Shown: positions 23,880 through 36,247, counted from the first letter of the stretch. The stretch is DNA of 64,000 nt from Anthonomus grandis grandis (GCF_022605725.1 NC_065553.1:1612001-1676000); one strand, 5' to 3'. Made by a program: numbers and translations. Notes: generated by a model not told the origin, from the letters alone.

Positions 23880-24870
23880 AATAAGTTATACTTAAAAGAA
23901 GATTTAAAAAAAGCACATCAAAAGGATTAAAGACAAATAAAGAAACTATGAAGGCCAAAATACGGGGAAGTTCTAGAGCGTCTCTGATCGCTCTCCACAA
24001 AGAAAATTAACAAAATTATCTCCAAATCAGTTAGAAAAGATATCAGAAAATATAACAGCGAGCATATATCCCAAGTTATACAACACAATCAAAGTTTGAA
24101 GGTGTTACAGTGAAATATTTGCAAACTACTTCATAAAAATGGGACAACAAAAACTAAGAAAGAGGATATATTGGAAATTGCAGAAGACTTCACAAAGGGC
24201 TTAATAAGAAAAACGAGGCACTTCTTGAACCCAGGCAGATACTGCTACAGACCTAAAGATATCCCTAAAATTACAGTTAATGAAATAAGAGCTTGTCTCT
24301 CTAAAACGAAAAACAATAAATTAAATTACCTAGAGACGACGATGTAAAAGTTTTAGTTATCGAATCAATTAAAAAAGAAGGTGATACTTGCAAAAAACTC
24401 TTGACGCATGCCTTCTGAAAGATAGTTCCCTGTCAATGATACAATGAAGTGGTTGTTCTCATATATACGAATGGTGATATTGCCGATTTACTAGCTATTC
24501 ATGGAAATTGTAACAAAGAAAGTTACAAACAACATTTGATAGTTACCAGCCGCTCGAAAAGGCTGGATTCCATATGCTTGTTTTCGTAGACTACGAGAAA
24601 ATGTTTGATACCATATACTAATACGGAATGTTTTTTTATCGAATCTACCATCGAGAAAATGTTGAAAAGACTTCAAAAAAACTGAAAAATGGTTAATTTG
24701 AAGATCAATATTTCGAAGACCCAATTTGTAACCAATCTTGCGGCAAGTGGAAGAAAAAGACAAATAACGAAAGGCTTATGTTCACCAGTAGACGCAATTG
24801 GGCTTCTGATGATGATGATGATGATGATGACGTCAATTGCTATGTGACACTTATCCACAACCATGGAATG
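23880..24870 (+). mobile_element. RTE-like LINE relic
   Basis: Pieces in the usual order: DDDVKVLVIESIKKEGDT with a KKLLTHAF follow-up, a VDYEKMFDTIY motif (palm 'FVDYEKAFDSI'), then KMVNLKINISKTQFVTNL (the 'GLKMNxxKTK' region) and SPVDAIG. The family call (RTE/BovB-type) rests on the VDYEK and KTQFMTN wording. A (GAT)n microsatellite at 24807-24830 interrupts the 3' part. Confidence 0.7.
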
Positions 24871-25116
24871 AATATATAGGAGATCTTTTCGGAGGAGAAG
24901 CATTTCTATTCTAACTGCATTATACTGACAACTGAGATCAAAAAATTACAAACATTAATCTTCGTACTGCTAATTACTCCTTCAATAATATTACGCTGAA
25001 GCAGATTGAATTGGTCAATGATTTGATTGTTAATCTTCAAATATAATCTGGTAACTTATTGGTCCAATTATAAAATACAAACTAATACTAAAATAAACTT
25101 TTTAATCAACACTTAC

Positions 25117-25422
25117 ACTTCCGGTGCCCAACAGAGGCGTTTCCGAACTTATCGAACCATCGGTGAGCATCTGATCGTCTCTGATCGGTCTGGTCATGTA
25201 GGCGGGCAGATGGGGATGATGCAACGTCTGGAAACCACCTGGATGGGGCATCGGCATGGCATTGGGCGGTATCCGTTTCATGTCCAACTGCGCGTAGACG
25301 GTGGGTTCTTGTCTTCTGATCACGTTCATCGAGATGCCGGGCGGGTGCTGGTTGTAAATGACGTGCGGGGCCATCTGTTGATTGGAGATTGAGAGTTCGG
25401 CGTACGTTATTTCGTTGGAGGT
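25117..25422 (-). CDS. Sidestep-family receptor, cytoplasmic exon 2 with tyrosine motifs
   Basis: This is a 306-base exon, phase 0/0, with acceptor cgttccag and donor gtaagt. It encodes TSNEITYAELSISNQQM, a Pro/His/Met-rich middle, PTVYAQLDMKRIP, and ends SETPLLGTGS. EITYAEL fits the ITIM consensus (I/V/L/S-x-Y-x-x-L/V/I), and TVYAQL is a related Tyr motif. Similar YAxL/YAxI motifs occur in Side-family tails (family knowledge). GC content is distinctly higher than in the flanking intron. An open frame on the plus strand over the same bases is a shadow of this exon. Confidence 0.9.
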
Positions 25423-25561
25423 CTGGAACGAGGTGCACCGCGGACGGAAGGTTTGTTAGTAATTATGACGGAGAGTTAGTAACATTATTAATGGGTAGAA
25501 AGGATGAGATGTTTGTTTGATTTTTTCATTTTTCTTTTCGTTTTAATTTTTTCGTTTGGTG

Positions 25562-26165
25562 TAACACTCAAATTACGAGACAGTTTTACCACAAACCAAA
25601 ACTCTTTATTTTTACTCTCGAGACCTGTTTCGCTACCGATTTTAGCGTCTTTGGTAGAAGATTAAAACTAAACTAAAACTATGGAACACTAAAAATAGCC
25701 TTATTTACTAATGATATAATTTATAGGGCAGAAAATGCAATGAAGCATGGCCGAACAAATCTTAAACACTAACTAAACTAAGTAAATGACTATAAGGGGT
25801 TGGACCTTTAAGTAAGTTCCCTGTTAAGATTTTTTTTTTTTTGGTTTTTGAATATTGCTAAACTTTCGTATGTATCTAATTTTTTATTGTTATTAACTGA
25901 TTTAAGTAATTTTAAGTTGTCTATCCTACCAAGTGACCACTATTTAAAACATGATCAGCCACACTTGACTTTTCAACTCTTCTATATTCCACATGAGCTA
26001 CATGTTCTTTAAATCTGACATTAATTGATCTTCTGGTTTGCTCTATGTACTTTTTGTCCCAATCGTTGCAATTAATCTCATAGATCCTAGACTTTTCATT
26101 GGTCTTTTGGGTTTCCTAAACGTTGGCCGAACTTTGATAGACCATGCTTAGACCTAAGCACCGAA
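25562..26165 (-). mobile_element. Second Penelope-like element copy, 5'-truncated
   Basis: The reverse complement matches the 3' part of the 29.7-36.85 kb element. It starts at 'CTAAGCATGGTCTATCAAAG', runs through the GIY-YIG domain (IYEINCNDWDKKYIEQTRRSI in one frame with changes) and ends in the terminal 'AATAAAGAGTTTTGG' region. It lacks the Harbinger insertion and so serves as an empty-site reference. It also carries a degenerate version of the hammerhead-like motif (core about 25622-25654). Confidence 0.8.
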
Positions 26166-26659
26166 CATAAACTAGAAAAGAAGGATCACTCTAAGCGCCG
26201 CCCAAAATGTTGCCTTTCTCACTCGCTTTCTGATGCTACTCTTTTTTGCTGCCCGGTGGCGACTGCGTTATACAGGGGCATCTTCAATATTAGAACTATA
26301 ATAGCGTTGTGCGGAAATTTTGTACATTAAAAATGCCGGCGATATGTTGCGTAGATGGCTGCATGAGTAAAAGGGGATAAACATTTTTTTAAAAATAAAA
26401 ATGGATTAGTTTACAGAAAAAAATACACGCTTTTCTTCGGTATTTCTTAAATATCTTGGAAAATTGAGATCCTACAAAAAATCTAATAAACAAAAGTTGG
26501 TTTAAAAACAAAAGATTGGCTTTTGTTTGATTTATCTAGGTGCTATAGGCGCTAAGATACAACTGTGTGAACATAACCCCTTTTTTTAGATAACAAAATA
26601 TAATGACGTAAAATAATAACGTGAAATAATTTAAAAAAAAAAAACGTTTTTTAGACAAA

Positions 26660-28175
26660 CCCACATAGCATGTGATATCCACTGTATATACCTATAAAGT
26701 CCAGAAAGTGCAAAAAATATCGTGTATGTTCTATGTATATATATTACACATTGAGATTAACTTAATTTTTTTATGTTCAAGTATAAATATTTTGTGAACA
26801 TTACCGTCGCCTATACCTTTGATACATACATCGACAATGACGTCTCTTGGCGTCATTTTAGGAAAGTCACTTTGATGTCTTTAATAAAAAAGAACAGACA
26901 ATGTCGAGAATTCAACCGAAGATCACCTGCACAGTATTTGCTGTACAACAACTTTTGTTTTGTTACATTAACAACAATTTGCTGTACAGTAAATACGGTG
27001 CAGGTGATCCCGGGCAAAGGCGTATTGTGTAATGTTTGTTTCACATTTTGGGTGTTGAACCTACTTATCATCTTAAGAAAATTCCATATTGCATTAGATG
27101 AGGTATATTATTTCATATTTTAGGAGTTAAAATATAGACAAGAATTTTTTTTAATGAATATTTTCACTTGCATCTGCCATGTATTCATGGACAAAGTGGG
27201 CGGCCATATTGTGCAATAAAATTTTTTTTATAGCCTTTTTCAGTTGCAGTCTATGTTGACACTCTCCAAACTCCGTTTGGCAAAGGGAATCATCCTTTTC
27301 ACATTTTGTTATTTGATTTAATTTTAAGTTAAACAATAAAATCATTAATTTCTTTTAGAATGCCTTAAGAACAATAGATAATTTTAAATATTTGTTTTAT
27401 AAGTGTAGGTATGTAAAAGACTACATTGGTTCTAATGTAATCGTAATATTTACTTCTATTTGTAATGTTCTGCCGCCCGAAATATACCGTTTATATACAA
27501 AAAAGTTTTATTTTATATAGCGTTTACATCTTGATCTAATTTTGTTTATAAATAAAAAAAAATACAGAAAAACATGGCAAACATCGGCGCGAACTTCCTT
27601 TTATTAAAATTAAAAGTTGTAGTGAATGTAATGCAGTATTTTTGTGCTGAATGTTTCCTCCTATTTGCCTTCCTCCTTTTTTAGAGTTTTCTTGACCAAC
27701 GAATATCTGCTTTATTTTGTCATACTTACAAATGAATAAATAAATATATATTTGGAATTTAAGTAAAAATATGTTTTCTCAATATTCAATTCCTCCCAAA
27801 CTAGTTTAAGACCTTAAAGTTCCTTATGCTATTTTTTATATATATTAAATATTTATTATATATCCTGGAATTTATTAAAAATTGTATTTGTATATTCTAT
27901 AAAGATACATGTAACAGATACATAGAATATAATAGATGTTTATGAGACATCCATAGAATATAACTCTTGAATATAGTTTAAATATCTAGTATATTCAGGA
28001 TATTCACAGTACGTACTAATAGTATATTCCATGTATTACCTAATGTGTGACAAATGTATATTTATTTCATATCCATAAAATAAACAGAGCATTAAAAATA
28101 GACATTGTATGTATATACGTCAGGATATTATGAATATAATTAGCATTTACATATAATATATGTTTGCTATGTGGG
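26660..28175. mobile_element. Non-autonomous TIR element, inverted copy B
   Basis: This is the same family as 4015-5698, in opposite orientation and about 170 bp shorter. Ends are CCCACATAGCA at 26660 and the complement at 28175. Shared internal blocks include the ATTAGGTAATACATGGAATA region (about 28025-28050 here, 4150-4170 there) and CAAACGGAGTTTG-like sequence near 27270. The flanks show AA on both sides, not TA. An extra hairpin (26921-27009) lies inside this copy only. Confidence 0.75.
26921..27009. repeat. 89-bp hairpin inside TIR element copy B
   Basis: The left arm begins GATCACCTGCACAGTATTTG and the right arm is its complement (…AAATACGGTGCAGGTGATC), about 33 bp each with four mismatches. 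It is absent from the matching place in copy A, so it is probably a separate small foldback insertion. Confidence 0.6.
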
Positions 28176-28189
28176 AATATCTAGCACAT

Positions 28190-29640
28190 TTTTCAAGTAT
28201 GTACTATCAAAAACTTTAAAAATAAACTTGATTGTAAGTCATTAGCATAAAAATTAAAAAGTTAGGAATAAAATAAAAATAATTGCAGTTTTAAAAAATA
28301 ATTGCAGTTTTATCATAAAAAATTATGTATTTATTTCAAAAATTCAAGCGTAGACTTCTACAATGGACTATATATAGGTATCAATAATATGTTCAAAAAG
28401 TGTCAGCGATTTAGAGTACATATTTTTTTTAAATCGTGATTTTAATCTAAAAAAATGCAAAATATTTGGTAATATTCTGTTATTAGTGGTGGTTTTTAAT
28501 AGTGAAAGCTATCCGATTTATTATTAGTTGCATTGCAATCATTTGAATGATATAAATTTTAGCCACTTATACCGTCTAACCATACTTAAAACTGCATTTT
28601 TTTCGTCATTAAGGGTGGTTTTTAAGGGTTTAAGTTTCAAAATATTGATGTGTACTATAATCCCCAATGTAAAACTATATTTATTTTGCATATTTATATG
28701 AATTCTAGGTTGTAAAACACCTATTTTAGTTTTATTTGAATTTTAGTGGTTTGTTCTTTCATCCCCTATTTAAAAAGCAAATAATTAGGCATTTAATAAG
28801 TTTTTTTTATTTAACTGCCTTTTAATATTTCACTGTTACCGAGTTCCATATGCTGAGTGTTGTTATCACATTATTATGTAAATTTTATTAAATATTTAAA
28901 AAATGGGTATATTAACGAAGTTATTATTAATTAAGTGTATGTAATATAAGGTAGGTAGTTTCTTGGTCAGTTAAGAAAAGAGCATGAAAGGAACGTAAAG
29001 CTAAGATTTAATTGTGTACATTCTAATAAACTTAATTTTAAAGCTATCTACCAAGTGTTTTTCTTACAGTTATTTGTTCAAAAGAGATACTTAATAATAT
29101 TCTTTCAATTTCATTTTAACAATAATACAAAGTGCCTTTAATTTCAAAAAATTCCATATATTACACGCTGCCCGCCGCGATGTACGAAAATATTCCTTAT
29201 TAAAAATGTTTCAAATACCCCCCGTATCGTAAAGGATTGCCGTCGAAACTAAATAATGATTTACGACCGCGTAAAAAAAGTCGGCACTGTTTAGAAGTCC
29301 CTACTTCAAACGGCCGCAAGAGAGTGAACCTACTGTCTTGTTCTTTATACTGTGACCTAAAACCTCCGGGTAGCCTCTGAAAACCCTATCAAAGCCTCTA
29401 GTCAAAATAGGATCGTATGGTACCGCAACGAGAGTTTGGTTATTTTTATCTTTTTGAAATGTGCTGGGATTTTTTTAACAAAAATCTTATCGTTATAACC
29501 ATGGATCCTAGGAATTGTTTTTAATTGTTTTAAGTATGTATGCTTCTAATTCTAAAATGCTACGCTTACTGTATTTAGAAATCAAACATTTATATATTAA
29601 ACGTAGCATTTTAGAATTAGAATCATACGCACTTTTTAAA
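28190..29640. other. Intronic DNA without recognised genes; one 27-bp inverted repeat
   Basis: No similarity was recognised. The only structure noted is a pair of inverted 27-mers at 29538-29564 and 29602-29628 (one mismatch, 37-base loop), lying just upstream of the Penelope-like element. Confidence 0.5.
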
Positions 29641-30219
29641 AACTCACTTTAAGACTAACTGATATTAACAAATTTTCTTTATTCACTAAACAAAAAACTA
29701 AAAAAGTTGTGAAGTGAGTGCGAAGGATAAACCACAAAACGAAAAACCCATTAATATCGTTGAAAATCAGTCCTCTCAGTTTTTTAATGAGAAAGAACTT
29801 GATGTTCTTAATAAGAGTCTTAAAGTAGCACCAGTTTTAAATTGCAAGAAGAACCTGGAGGAAATTATAGTAAGTGTTGAATCATCAATTCAGTACTTGC
29901 CAGAATCTTCGAAAGGTTTTGCTATGGAAACTATTCGCAACCAAATTACACGGAATCTTACCAAATCAAAAAACACATCGGGTTCTAATAGTGTTAAACG
30001 ACTGAAAATATTTTAAACGAGTTGATGATCTTATTGAATGGCTCTTATAAAAAGATTTCTAAGAACGCTTTATCAAAAATTATCGCTTAAGTTAAGACAG
30101 CATTAAATGACTGCAAAAACCTTGCTTTCTCTTCAGGAAAATTCAATTTTCGAACCCAACAATTCCAAAATTATATTGTTTTTCAAAAATCCATAAGCCT
30201 GGCAATAACATAAGACCAC

Positions 30220-31890
30220 TATGTATATAATAAATAAATAAAAAGGCCTTTATTTTATACTCGGCGAAGGGCAGCATGCTGTTAACTTAACCGAGTACAC
30301 ATAAATATTACAATAATATTATTACTATCACAAAAACACATAATTATTAAGTAGTTACTAATAGAAAATGTTACAGAAGACAAAAAAAAATAACTATAAC
30401 TTACAAAGAAAAATACAAATTTTACAGCTTAACGACTACTTGACATCATAATACTATATATATGCATGACCGATTTAACAATACAAATACTTATTAAAAA
30501 AATTAAATAGAACAATAGAAATAAAATTTAAAAAAAAAAAAACAATCCCAAAAAAAGTTGAAATAAAATCATCCAGTTGACTGTTTAATTCTAAGTTATT
30601 ACTTTATATTATTGCTATTTTTCTCGATATTTATTGTTGGCTTTCAATCAATATCTTTTTTAGGTTGTTTTTAAAGGATTGGAAAGACTTATCAGTACAG
30701 TGACTAATAATATATTTATTTATTAGCTTTGAAGCACAGAAAGAAAATGATCTTTGAAAAATCGCAGTGCTATGTCGGGGGATATCAAATTTTAAAACCG
30801 TTCGTGTTGTTCGATTATGTCTGGTAGTTCCTGTTTTAAGTTTATTTCGTAAGTAGGAGGGACTATTCTTTTTTAAAAGTTTGAATAGGAAACTGCAGTA
30901 ATGAAGTTTTTCTCTATTTTGCACATTAAGCCACTTCAATTCTTTTAGCTTGCAAGTTACATGATCCCTTCCTCTCAACCCATAAACAAAGCGAATGCAT
31001 GAGTTCTGTATTTTTTGCAGTTTGTACCTACTAGAAGCATCAAGACATGGTCCATAAACAAAATTAGAGTAATTACAATGTGATAAAATTAGAGCTTCAC
31101 AAACTTCACTGCCTTTTTAGTGTAATAGTTAATAGATCCTTACTTTTATACAAATTTCTCAGGGACATATATGCTCTTTGAACTACTTTAGATACTTGTG
31201 TTTTAAACCTCAAATTTGTATCAAAAGTTACACCTAAGTTTTTGTGTTCTTTTAAATTCAGAATTTTTTCACTATCTATCACAAGATCACAGTTCATACG
31301 AGACCATGATGCCAAGGGGCCAATGTAAATTACAGCCGATTTTTGTGGGTTTAATTTTAAACCATTTTTTTTTGAATAATGGTGAATTGTATCTAAGCAC
31401 TGACCCAATGATTGCATAGATTCATCAACGTTATTCTTAGTAAACTGTTTATAAATTTGTGTATCATCACAGTATTGAGCCATACGACAGTCGCGAATTT
31501 TATTTTTTAGGTCATTTATATAAAGTATAAACAGCAAAGGGCCCAGAATGGATCCCTGGGGAACACCTCTTTTTAAAACGGCTGGCTCAGAGAACGAGTC
31601 TTCCACTCTTGTTATCTGGGATCTATTTGTAAGATAATTACTGCAAAAACGCACAGCTTTCGGTAAGAATCCGTAATAGGAGAGCTTCGCTAAAAGTAAG
31701 TTATGATGTAGAGTATCGAATGCCTTGCTGAAATCTAACAGAACCAAAGCTGTCGTCTCACCCTTATCCCAAGCATCAATAATATCATCCAAGACTCAGT
31801 AGACAAGTAGGCTTATTGGTCGTAAGTCAGAAAAGCCATCCGGGTTAGAGACCTTAGGTAGCGGCAACACTATTATATATGTGATACACT
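30220..31890 (-). mobile_element. 5'-truncated LINE inserted in the Penelope-like element
   Basis: On the minus strand: PLPKVSNPDGFSDLRPISLL (31860-31800), then after an internal gap DDIIDAWDKGETTALVLLDFSKAFDTLHHN, GVPQGSILGPLLFILYINDL, AQYCDDTQIYKQF (active site YCDD where YADD is usual), NGLKLNPQKS, NLGVTFDTNLRF and a C-terminal frame ending at 30631. The 3' end has AATAAATAAATA at about 30225. The Penelope frame resumes on both sides. The block 31106-31792 is uninterrupted, so the insertion is moderately young. Confidence 0.88.
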
Positions 31891-33293
31891 TGTCTCCACT
31901 ATATGATCTCCAACTTAGAAAATTTCTTTAAAAGTTTTTTAGTAAAGCAATTTGAGACTTTAAAATGACCTCATGAATGTTTTTCAGTTAAAAATATCCA
32001 ACAGTTTATTTCACAAATCAATTATTTAATTCTAAGTAAAAATGAAATTCTTGTTTCTTTTGATTAATCTTCTTTGTTCCCAAGCATTCCTATACTACAA
32101 ACTTTGGAATATGTGATTGAACTTCTGGAAAGTAATGGTTTCGTTCATATCCAAGAAATAATTAAATTATCAAAACTTTGCATGGCACAAAATATTTTTC
32201 AATATAACAACTCATCCTTTGAACAACTGGAAGGTACAGCCATGGGTAATTGCCGCTCTCCCTTCCTATCAGAGCTCTTCATGAACCGTTTTGAGATAAA
32301 TGCAAAAAATACATTCCAATACTTTCCACGAGTTTGATTACGATATGTTGATAATGTGTTTGCCGTGTTCGACAAAGGCAAATGCAATATTGATAACTTT
32401 GTAGAATAATATAATAAATTTACCTTTGAACAAGAAACAAATAACCAACTTCCATTCTTAGATACTCTTGTCATCAAAGATAATACTAAGTTAGAATTTG
32501 ATACTTATAAATAAGAAACAAATACTTTAAGATACATATCTAGTGACTCTAACCATTGTTTTCAACATAAAATGCTAGTATGTATTTCTTGGTATATCGT
32601 TTGGTCTCATTTCCTCTAAGTAATAACAGATTTAATAAACAAAAAGCAACAATTAAAACAATTGCTAGGGTCAATGGTTATGACGATAAGGTTATTGATA
32701 CGCTGATTAGAAGACATAGGTTTAAAGTTAATTTTAAAGACACTACCGCATTTCAAAAGATGAAAATAAGCAAACTTTCGTTGCAATACCATATGATCCT
32801 ATATTGACGAGAGGCTTTGATAGGGTTGTTAAAGAATTAGGTCTAAGAATGATCTATCAAAGTTCGGCCAAGTTACGAAATCTTTTAGGAAACCCAAAAG
32901 ATAAAATAAATATCAATGAAAAGTCTGGGATCTACGAGATTAATTGCAACGATTGTGATAAAAAGTACATAGGACAAACCAGAAGATCAATTATGTCAGA
33001 TTTAAAGAGCATGTAGTTCATGTGAAATATGGAAGAGCTGAAAAGAGTTGAGTGGCTATACATGTTTTAATTACTGGGACCTGTTTCATAAACCATACTG
33101 ATAATATTAGCTATTAATATTAGTCTCATAAATTAATAATATTAGTATGCTTTTTTCTGTTTCATAAAAATATATATTAGACTAATAAAAGTGAAGACTA
33201 ATAATATTATTTTACTAGTCAGCTGTTTACAAGTTAGTGAGGTTATGTCATAATTTGCGGTGCGGTTCCATTAAGTGGCGTTAAATTTGCATA

Positions 33294-35076
33294 ATGTCTA
33301 AAATAAGAAGTAAAAGATCGGAAAAGCAAGTTAAGCAACAAAACTTTCTCCGAAAAATTAAAGACATGAAAGATAGTCTATTTGGACAGTTTTCTACCAC
33401 ACTGACCAAGGAAACAAAAAGATCCGCATGGATGGAAGTTAGGGACTATGCGGTTTCTATTGGATTGATTACATGCGAGAAAGACTACACCTACGTGCGT
33501 GATGCTACTTGGCCTAATATTCGGAACCGAACAATGGTAAGTAACTTATTACTTCCGCATTATAATCCGTTTGTATACAAACGGATTATTATAGTGTATC
33601 TTAATACACCCGTAACCATATAAGTGCCATATAATCCGTAACCATATAAGTGCTTTAGATATCTCACAAAGTCCTAAAACGTCGTAAAAGTCGGTTTAGA
33701 GGAAAAAAATCGTGTCTGTTTTTTTCTAAAAATCTAGTATGTGCGTGTTAAGTAATAACTTTTAAACGGCTTAATATTTTGCGTTGCCTATGAGTAAAAT
33801 CTCAAAAGTGGGGTGAGTCGAATCAGATCCAGTTCATGAGCTTTACGTACTAAACGCAAGGCGCAAAGTTTATGAATTGGGCTTTAAGAGGAAGAGAGGA
33901 AAAATTTATTTTATTCATGATAAATAACGAAAGTGATAATACCATTTTTACCCAAAACAAAAAAAAATTGTTTTTTGGTCCAAAAAAACGGGAAAAAACA
34001 ATTTTTAAGTTATTTTTGGACAATTTTGTATATTTTTTTATTTTCTTATTTTGAAGGGATCGCATGATGGTATTAATTTCATTAGCATCCGTTTTTTTTC
34101 AATGTAGGCACTTAAAAAAATAGAACTTTATTACTCTTGCTCAGCAATTTTATTAAAAAAATATTCATGCAATTGTTTTATTACGCTACAATGCAGTGCT
34201 AACGCTCTAATTTAAAATAAAAACTAATATACTTTGTATTTTAATTGAAGATATTTTTTAGATCAAACTTGATAACGCAAAAAAAACTGGATCAGATGGC
34301 GGCCCCGATTCGAAACTTGATGACACCGACAAGCTAGTAATTGAAATAATTGGAAAAAACTCTCCAGTTATAGAAGGAATCGGGGTCGCGGATTCAATGG
34401 AGGAAGAGGTTGTAACCCAAACTCTACCGACTAATACTGAGACATTACCTGATGTAACAGAGATAAAAGAGGATGTGGGAAATACATTTGAAGATGTCGT
34501 AAGCCCACCGCTGAAGTCCCAAAAGTTAACAAGAGGTTATTATCGATAGTTCCTAAATTAATTTTCAATTCCAGCTGGCTTTGGATAGAAGACTACAGCT
34601 GGACAAAAATACATTTCCATTAGATAAAGACCTCGATAAAGACTGTCCTCATAAAAAGATTATTACTTATATTTTTTATTTTTCCACCAAAAAACTCGTT
34701 TATTTTTGTGCATAGAAAGTAACCTTTCCAAGTAAGTTTTCCAAGCGTGCATTTATCATTCCCTACACTGTCCTTTTTCCATCATTTGATTTGACCTTTT
34801 TACTAAAATTAATTGTTTTCGGTTGCAGGATGTCTTAAGAGAAAAATCATTGTCCAAAATTCCAATGAAACAAAATACCTCGAGGACCTCAAGAGAAAAA
34901 AACTTGAACTAGAAGTCCGAAAATTGGAGTTGGAAGTGTGGGATAAAGAAAGGTCACTTAATGTAAGTCACTGTAACCTTACAAGCCATATTGAAGAGCA
35001 AAAGGACACACAAAATATTACTGAATATATTTTAAATGAAGAAGGTGATGTAATCAGTATTAATGAAAAACTATGA
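33294..35076 (+). CDS. Harbinger accessory Myb/SANT-like DNA-binding protein (three exons)
   Basis: I propose exons 33294-33536, 34262-34535 and 34829-35076, which total 765 bases or 254 residues. Exon 1 starts MSKIRSKRSEKQVKQQNFLR and holds the start of a Myb/SANT-like trihelix (FSTTLTKETKRSAWMEVRDYAV through TYVRDATWPNIRNRTM), with donor gtaagt. Exon 2 (acceptor tttttag) continues IKLDNAKKTGSDGGPDSKLDD and then a 'LVIEIIGKNSPVIEGIG' segment typical of Harbinger/NAIF1-type partner proteins. Exon 3 (acceptor ggttgcag) encodes a charged coiled coil (LKRKKLELEVRKLELEVWDKE) and ends at TGA. In this transposon group the partner protein helps the transposase enter the nucleus and bind the termini (established for Harbinger elements). 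The exon 2 donor (gttatt) is weak and is the least certain part of the model. Confidence 0.75.
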
Positions 35077-35203
35077 CTGATTTAAAAAAAATTGTTATCT
35101 ATCTAAATAAAAAAGGTAAATAAAGAACAATTTTGCATTTAAAAAAATATATTGTAGTTTCTTTTATACGTCCTAACCTTTCTTTTATTGTCCTATATTT
35201 TAA

Positions 35204-36247
35204 TTAATTATTACGAAAATAATTGTAAAAATAGTTAAGTTTCTCCTCAGCTCCTATATCTATTTCATCTTGTTCTTCTGCATCTATGTTGTCATCATTG
35301 GCATTTTCTTCCTCCTCAATGTTATATTGTTCGTTATCTGCTTTTGATATGTTGCAAAGAGTGACGCAACATTTTATCATTTCGCAAGCAAACACTGTAT
35401 TTCTCAGTCGAACATAATTGAGGCAAGGAAATTTTTCTTTTAAAATGCCTATAGCACATTCAACTACTCTGCGAGTCGTTTTATGAGCTCTTAGAAATCG
35501 CATTTGCGAAGCGTCACCGTCATTTCGTAAAACAGGTGGAATAAGCCATGATTTAAGTGGATAAATGGAGTCTCCCAGCAATACAGATCCTGGAAATGGT
35601 CGCCAACCGTTTTCCATTCTTTGGAATAATGAACTAGTTCGCAGAACTCTCGCATCACTTACGCTACCAGGCCAGTTAGCGGAAACGTAGTAAAATTTTA
35701 ACGAAGGACCACAAACAAGCATAATATTTAAAGAGTGGTTTCCATGGCGATCAACAAAAGCTGGTTCATGTAAACTAGGTGCATCAACTTTAATAAGTGT
35801 TCCATCAACTGCTCCACAAACAAGCGGCATACCAGCAATTTGTTTAAATTGATACATAACTCTTCCAATATCATCGGGCCAACAAACGGTTTCTCTAAGC
35901 ATGGTTCTGTTAATAGATAGAACAACTTTGTGAACTATACGGCATACTGTAGCTTTTGAGATGCCATGCATATCTCCTGCACTGTGATGCTGCATGCCAC
36001 TTCCAAGCCAATGTAAAGCAACCATTAGTTGCTGTTTCGGCGTTAACGCGTAATTTCGCCTTGTATCGTGGGCTAGTTGTTGTTCTATTCTGTTTAAAAT
36101 TACGTAGAACTTCGCACTAGGTAACCTAAATCGTTCATTAAATTCATAAGTATCTTCTATATAAAAATAGGAAATTCGTTCCCTAAATATTCTTGGTCTT
36201 CTCACAAAAACTCTCTCTTCCTCGTCACTTGATTCAGAATCGCCCAT
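35204..36247 (-). CDS. HARBI1-like PIF/Harbinger transposase (apparently intact)
   Basis: A 347-residue uninterrupted frame encodes a DDE nuclease of the PIF/Harbinger superfamily. It has an N-terminal helix-turn-helix-like region (around residues 65-115, LTPKQQLMVALHWLGSG then HGISKATVCRIVHKV). The DDE nuclease has Asp148 in CGAVDGT, Asp226 in LLGDSIYPL and Glu263 in RRVVECAIGILKEKF, with 36 residues between the last two. The C terminus is strongly acidic. The protein would cut and paste its own element together with the Myb/SANT-like partner encoded convergently at 33294-35076. It lies between inverted termini near 33078 and 36529. No frameshift or stop is seen, so this is among the youngest elements in the window. 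Domesticated HARBI1 is a less likely reading because the termini are present. Confidence 0.92.
   Translation of the reverse strand: MGDSESSDEEERVFVRRPRIFRERISYFYIEDTYEFNERFRLPSAKFYVILNRIEQQLAHDTRRNYALTPKQQLMVALHWLGSGMQHHSAGDMHGISKATVCRIVHKVVLSINRTMLRETVCWPDDIGRVMYQFKQIAGMPLVCGAVDGTLIKVDAPSLHEPAFVDRHGNHSLNIMLVCGPSLKFYYVSANWPGSVSDARVLRTSSLFQRMENGWRPFPGSVLLGDSIYPLKSWLIPPVLRNDGDASQMRFLRAHKTTRRVVECAIGILKEKFPCLNYVRLRNTVFACEMIKCCVTLCNISKADNEQYNIEEEENANDDNIDAEEQDEIDIGAEEKLNYFYNYFRNN

Noticed and set aside
25027..25392. Plus-strand open frame of 121 codons
   Set aside because: It is the antisense shadow of the sidestep-family cytoplasmic exon, which has the matching splice sites and frame.
29160..29470. 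GC-richer patch as a small RNA gene
   Set aside because: No tRNA or snRNA boxes or folding pattern could be recognised.
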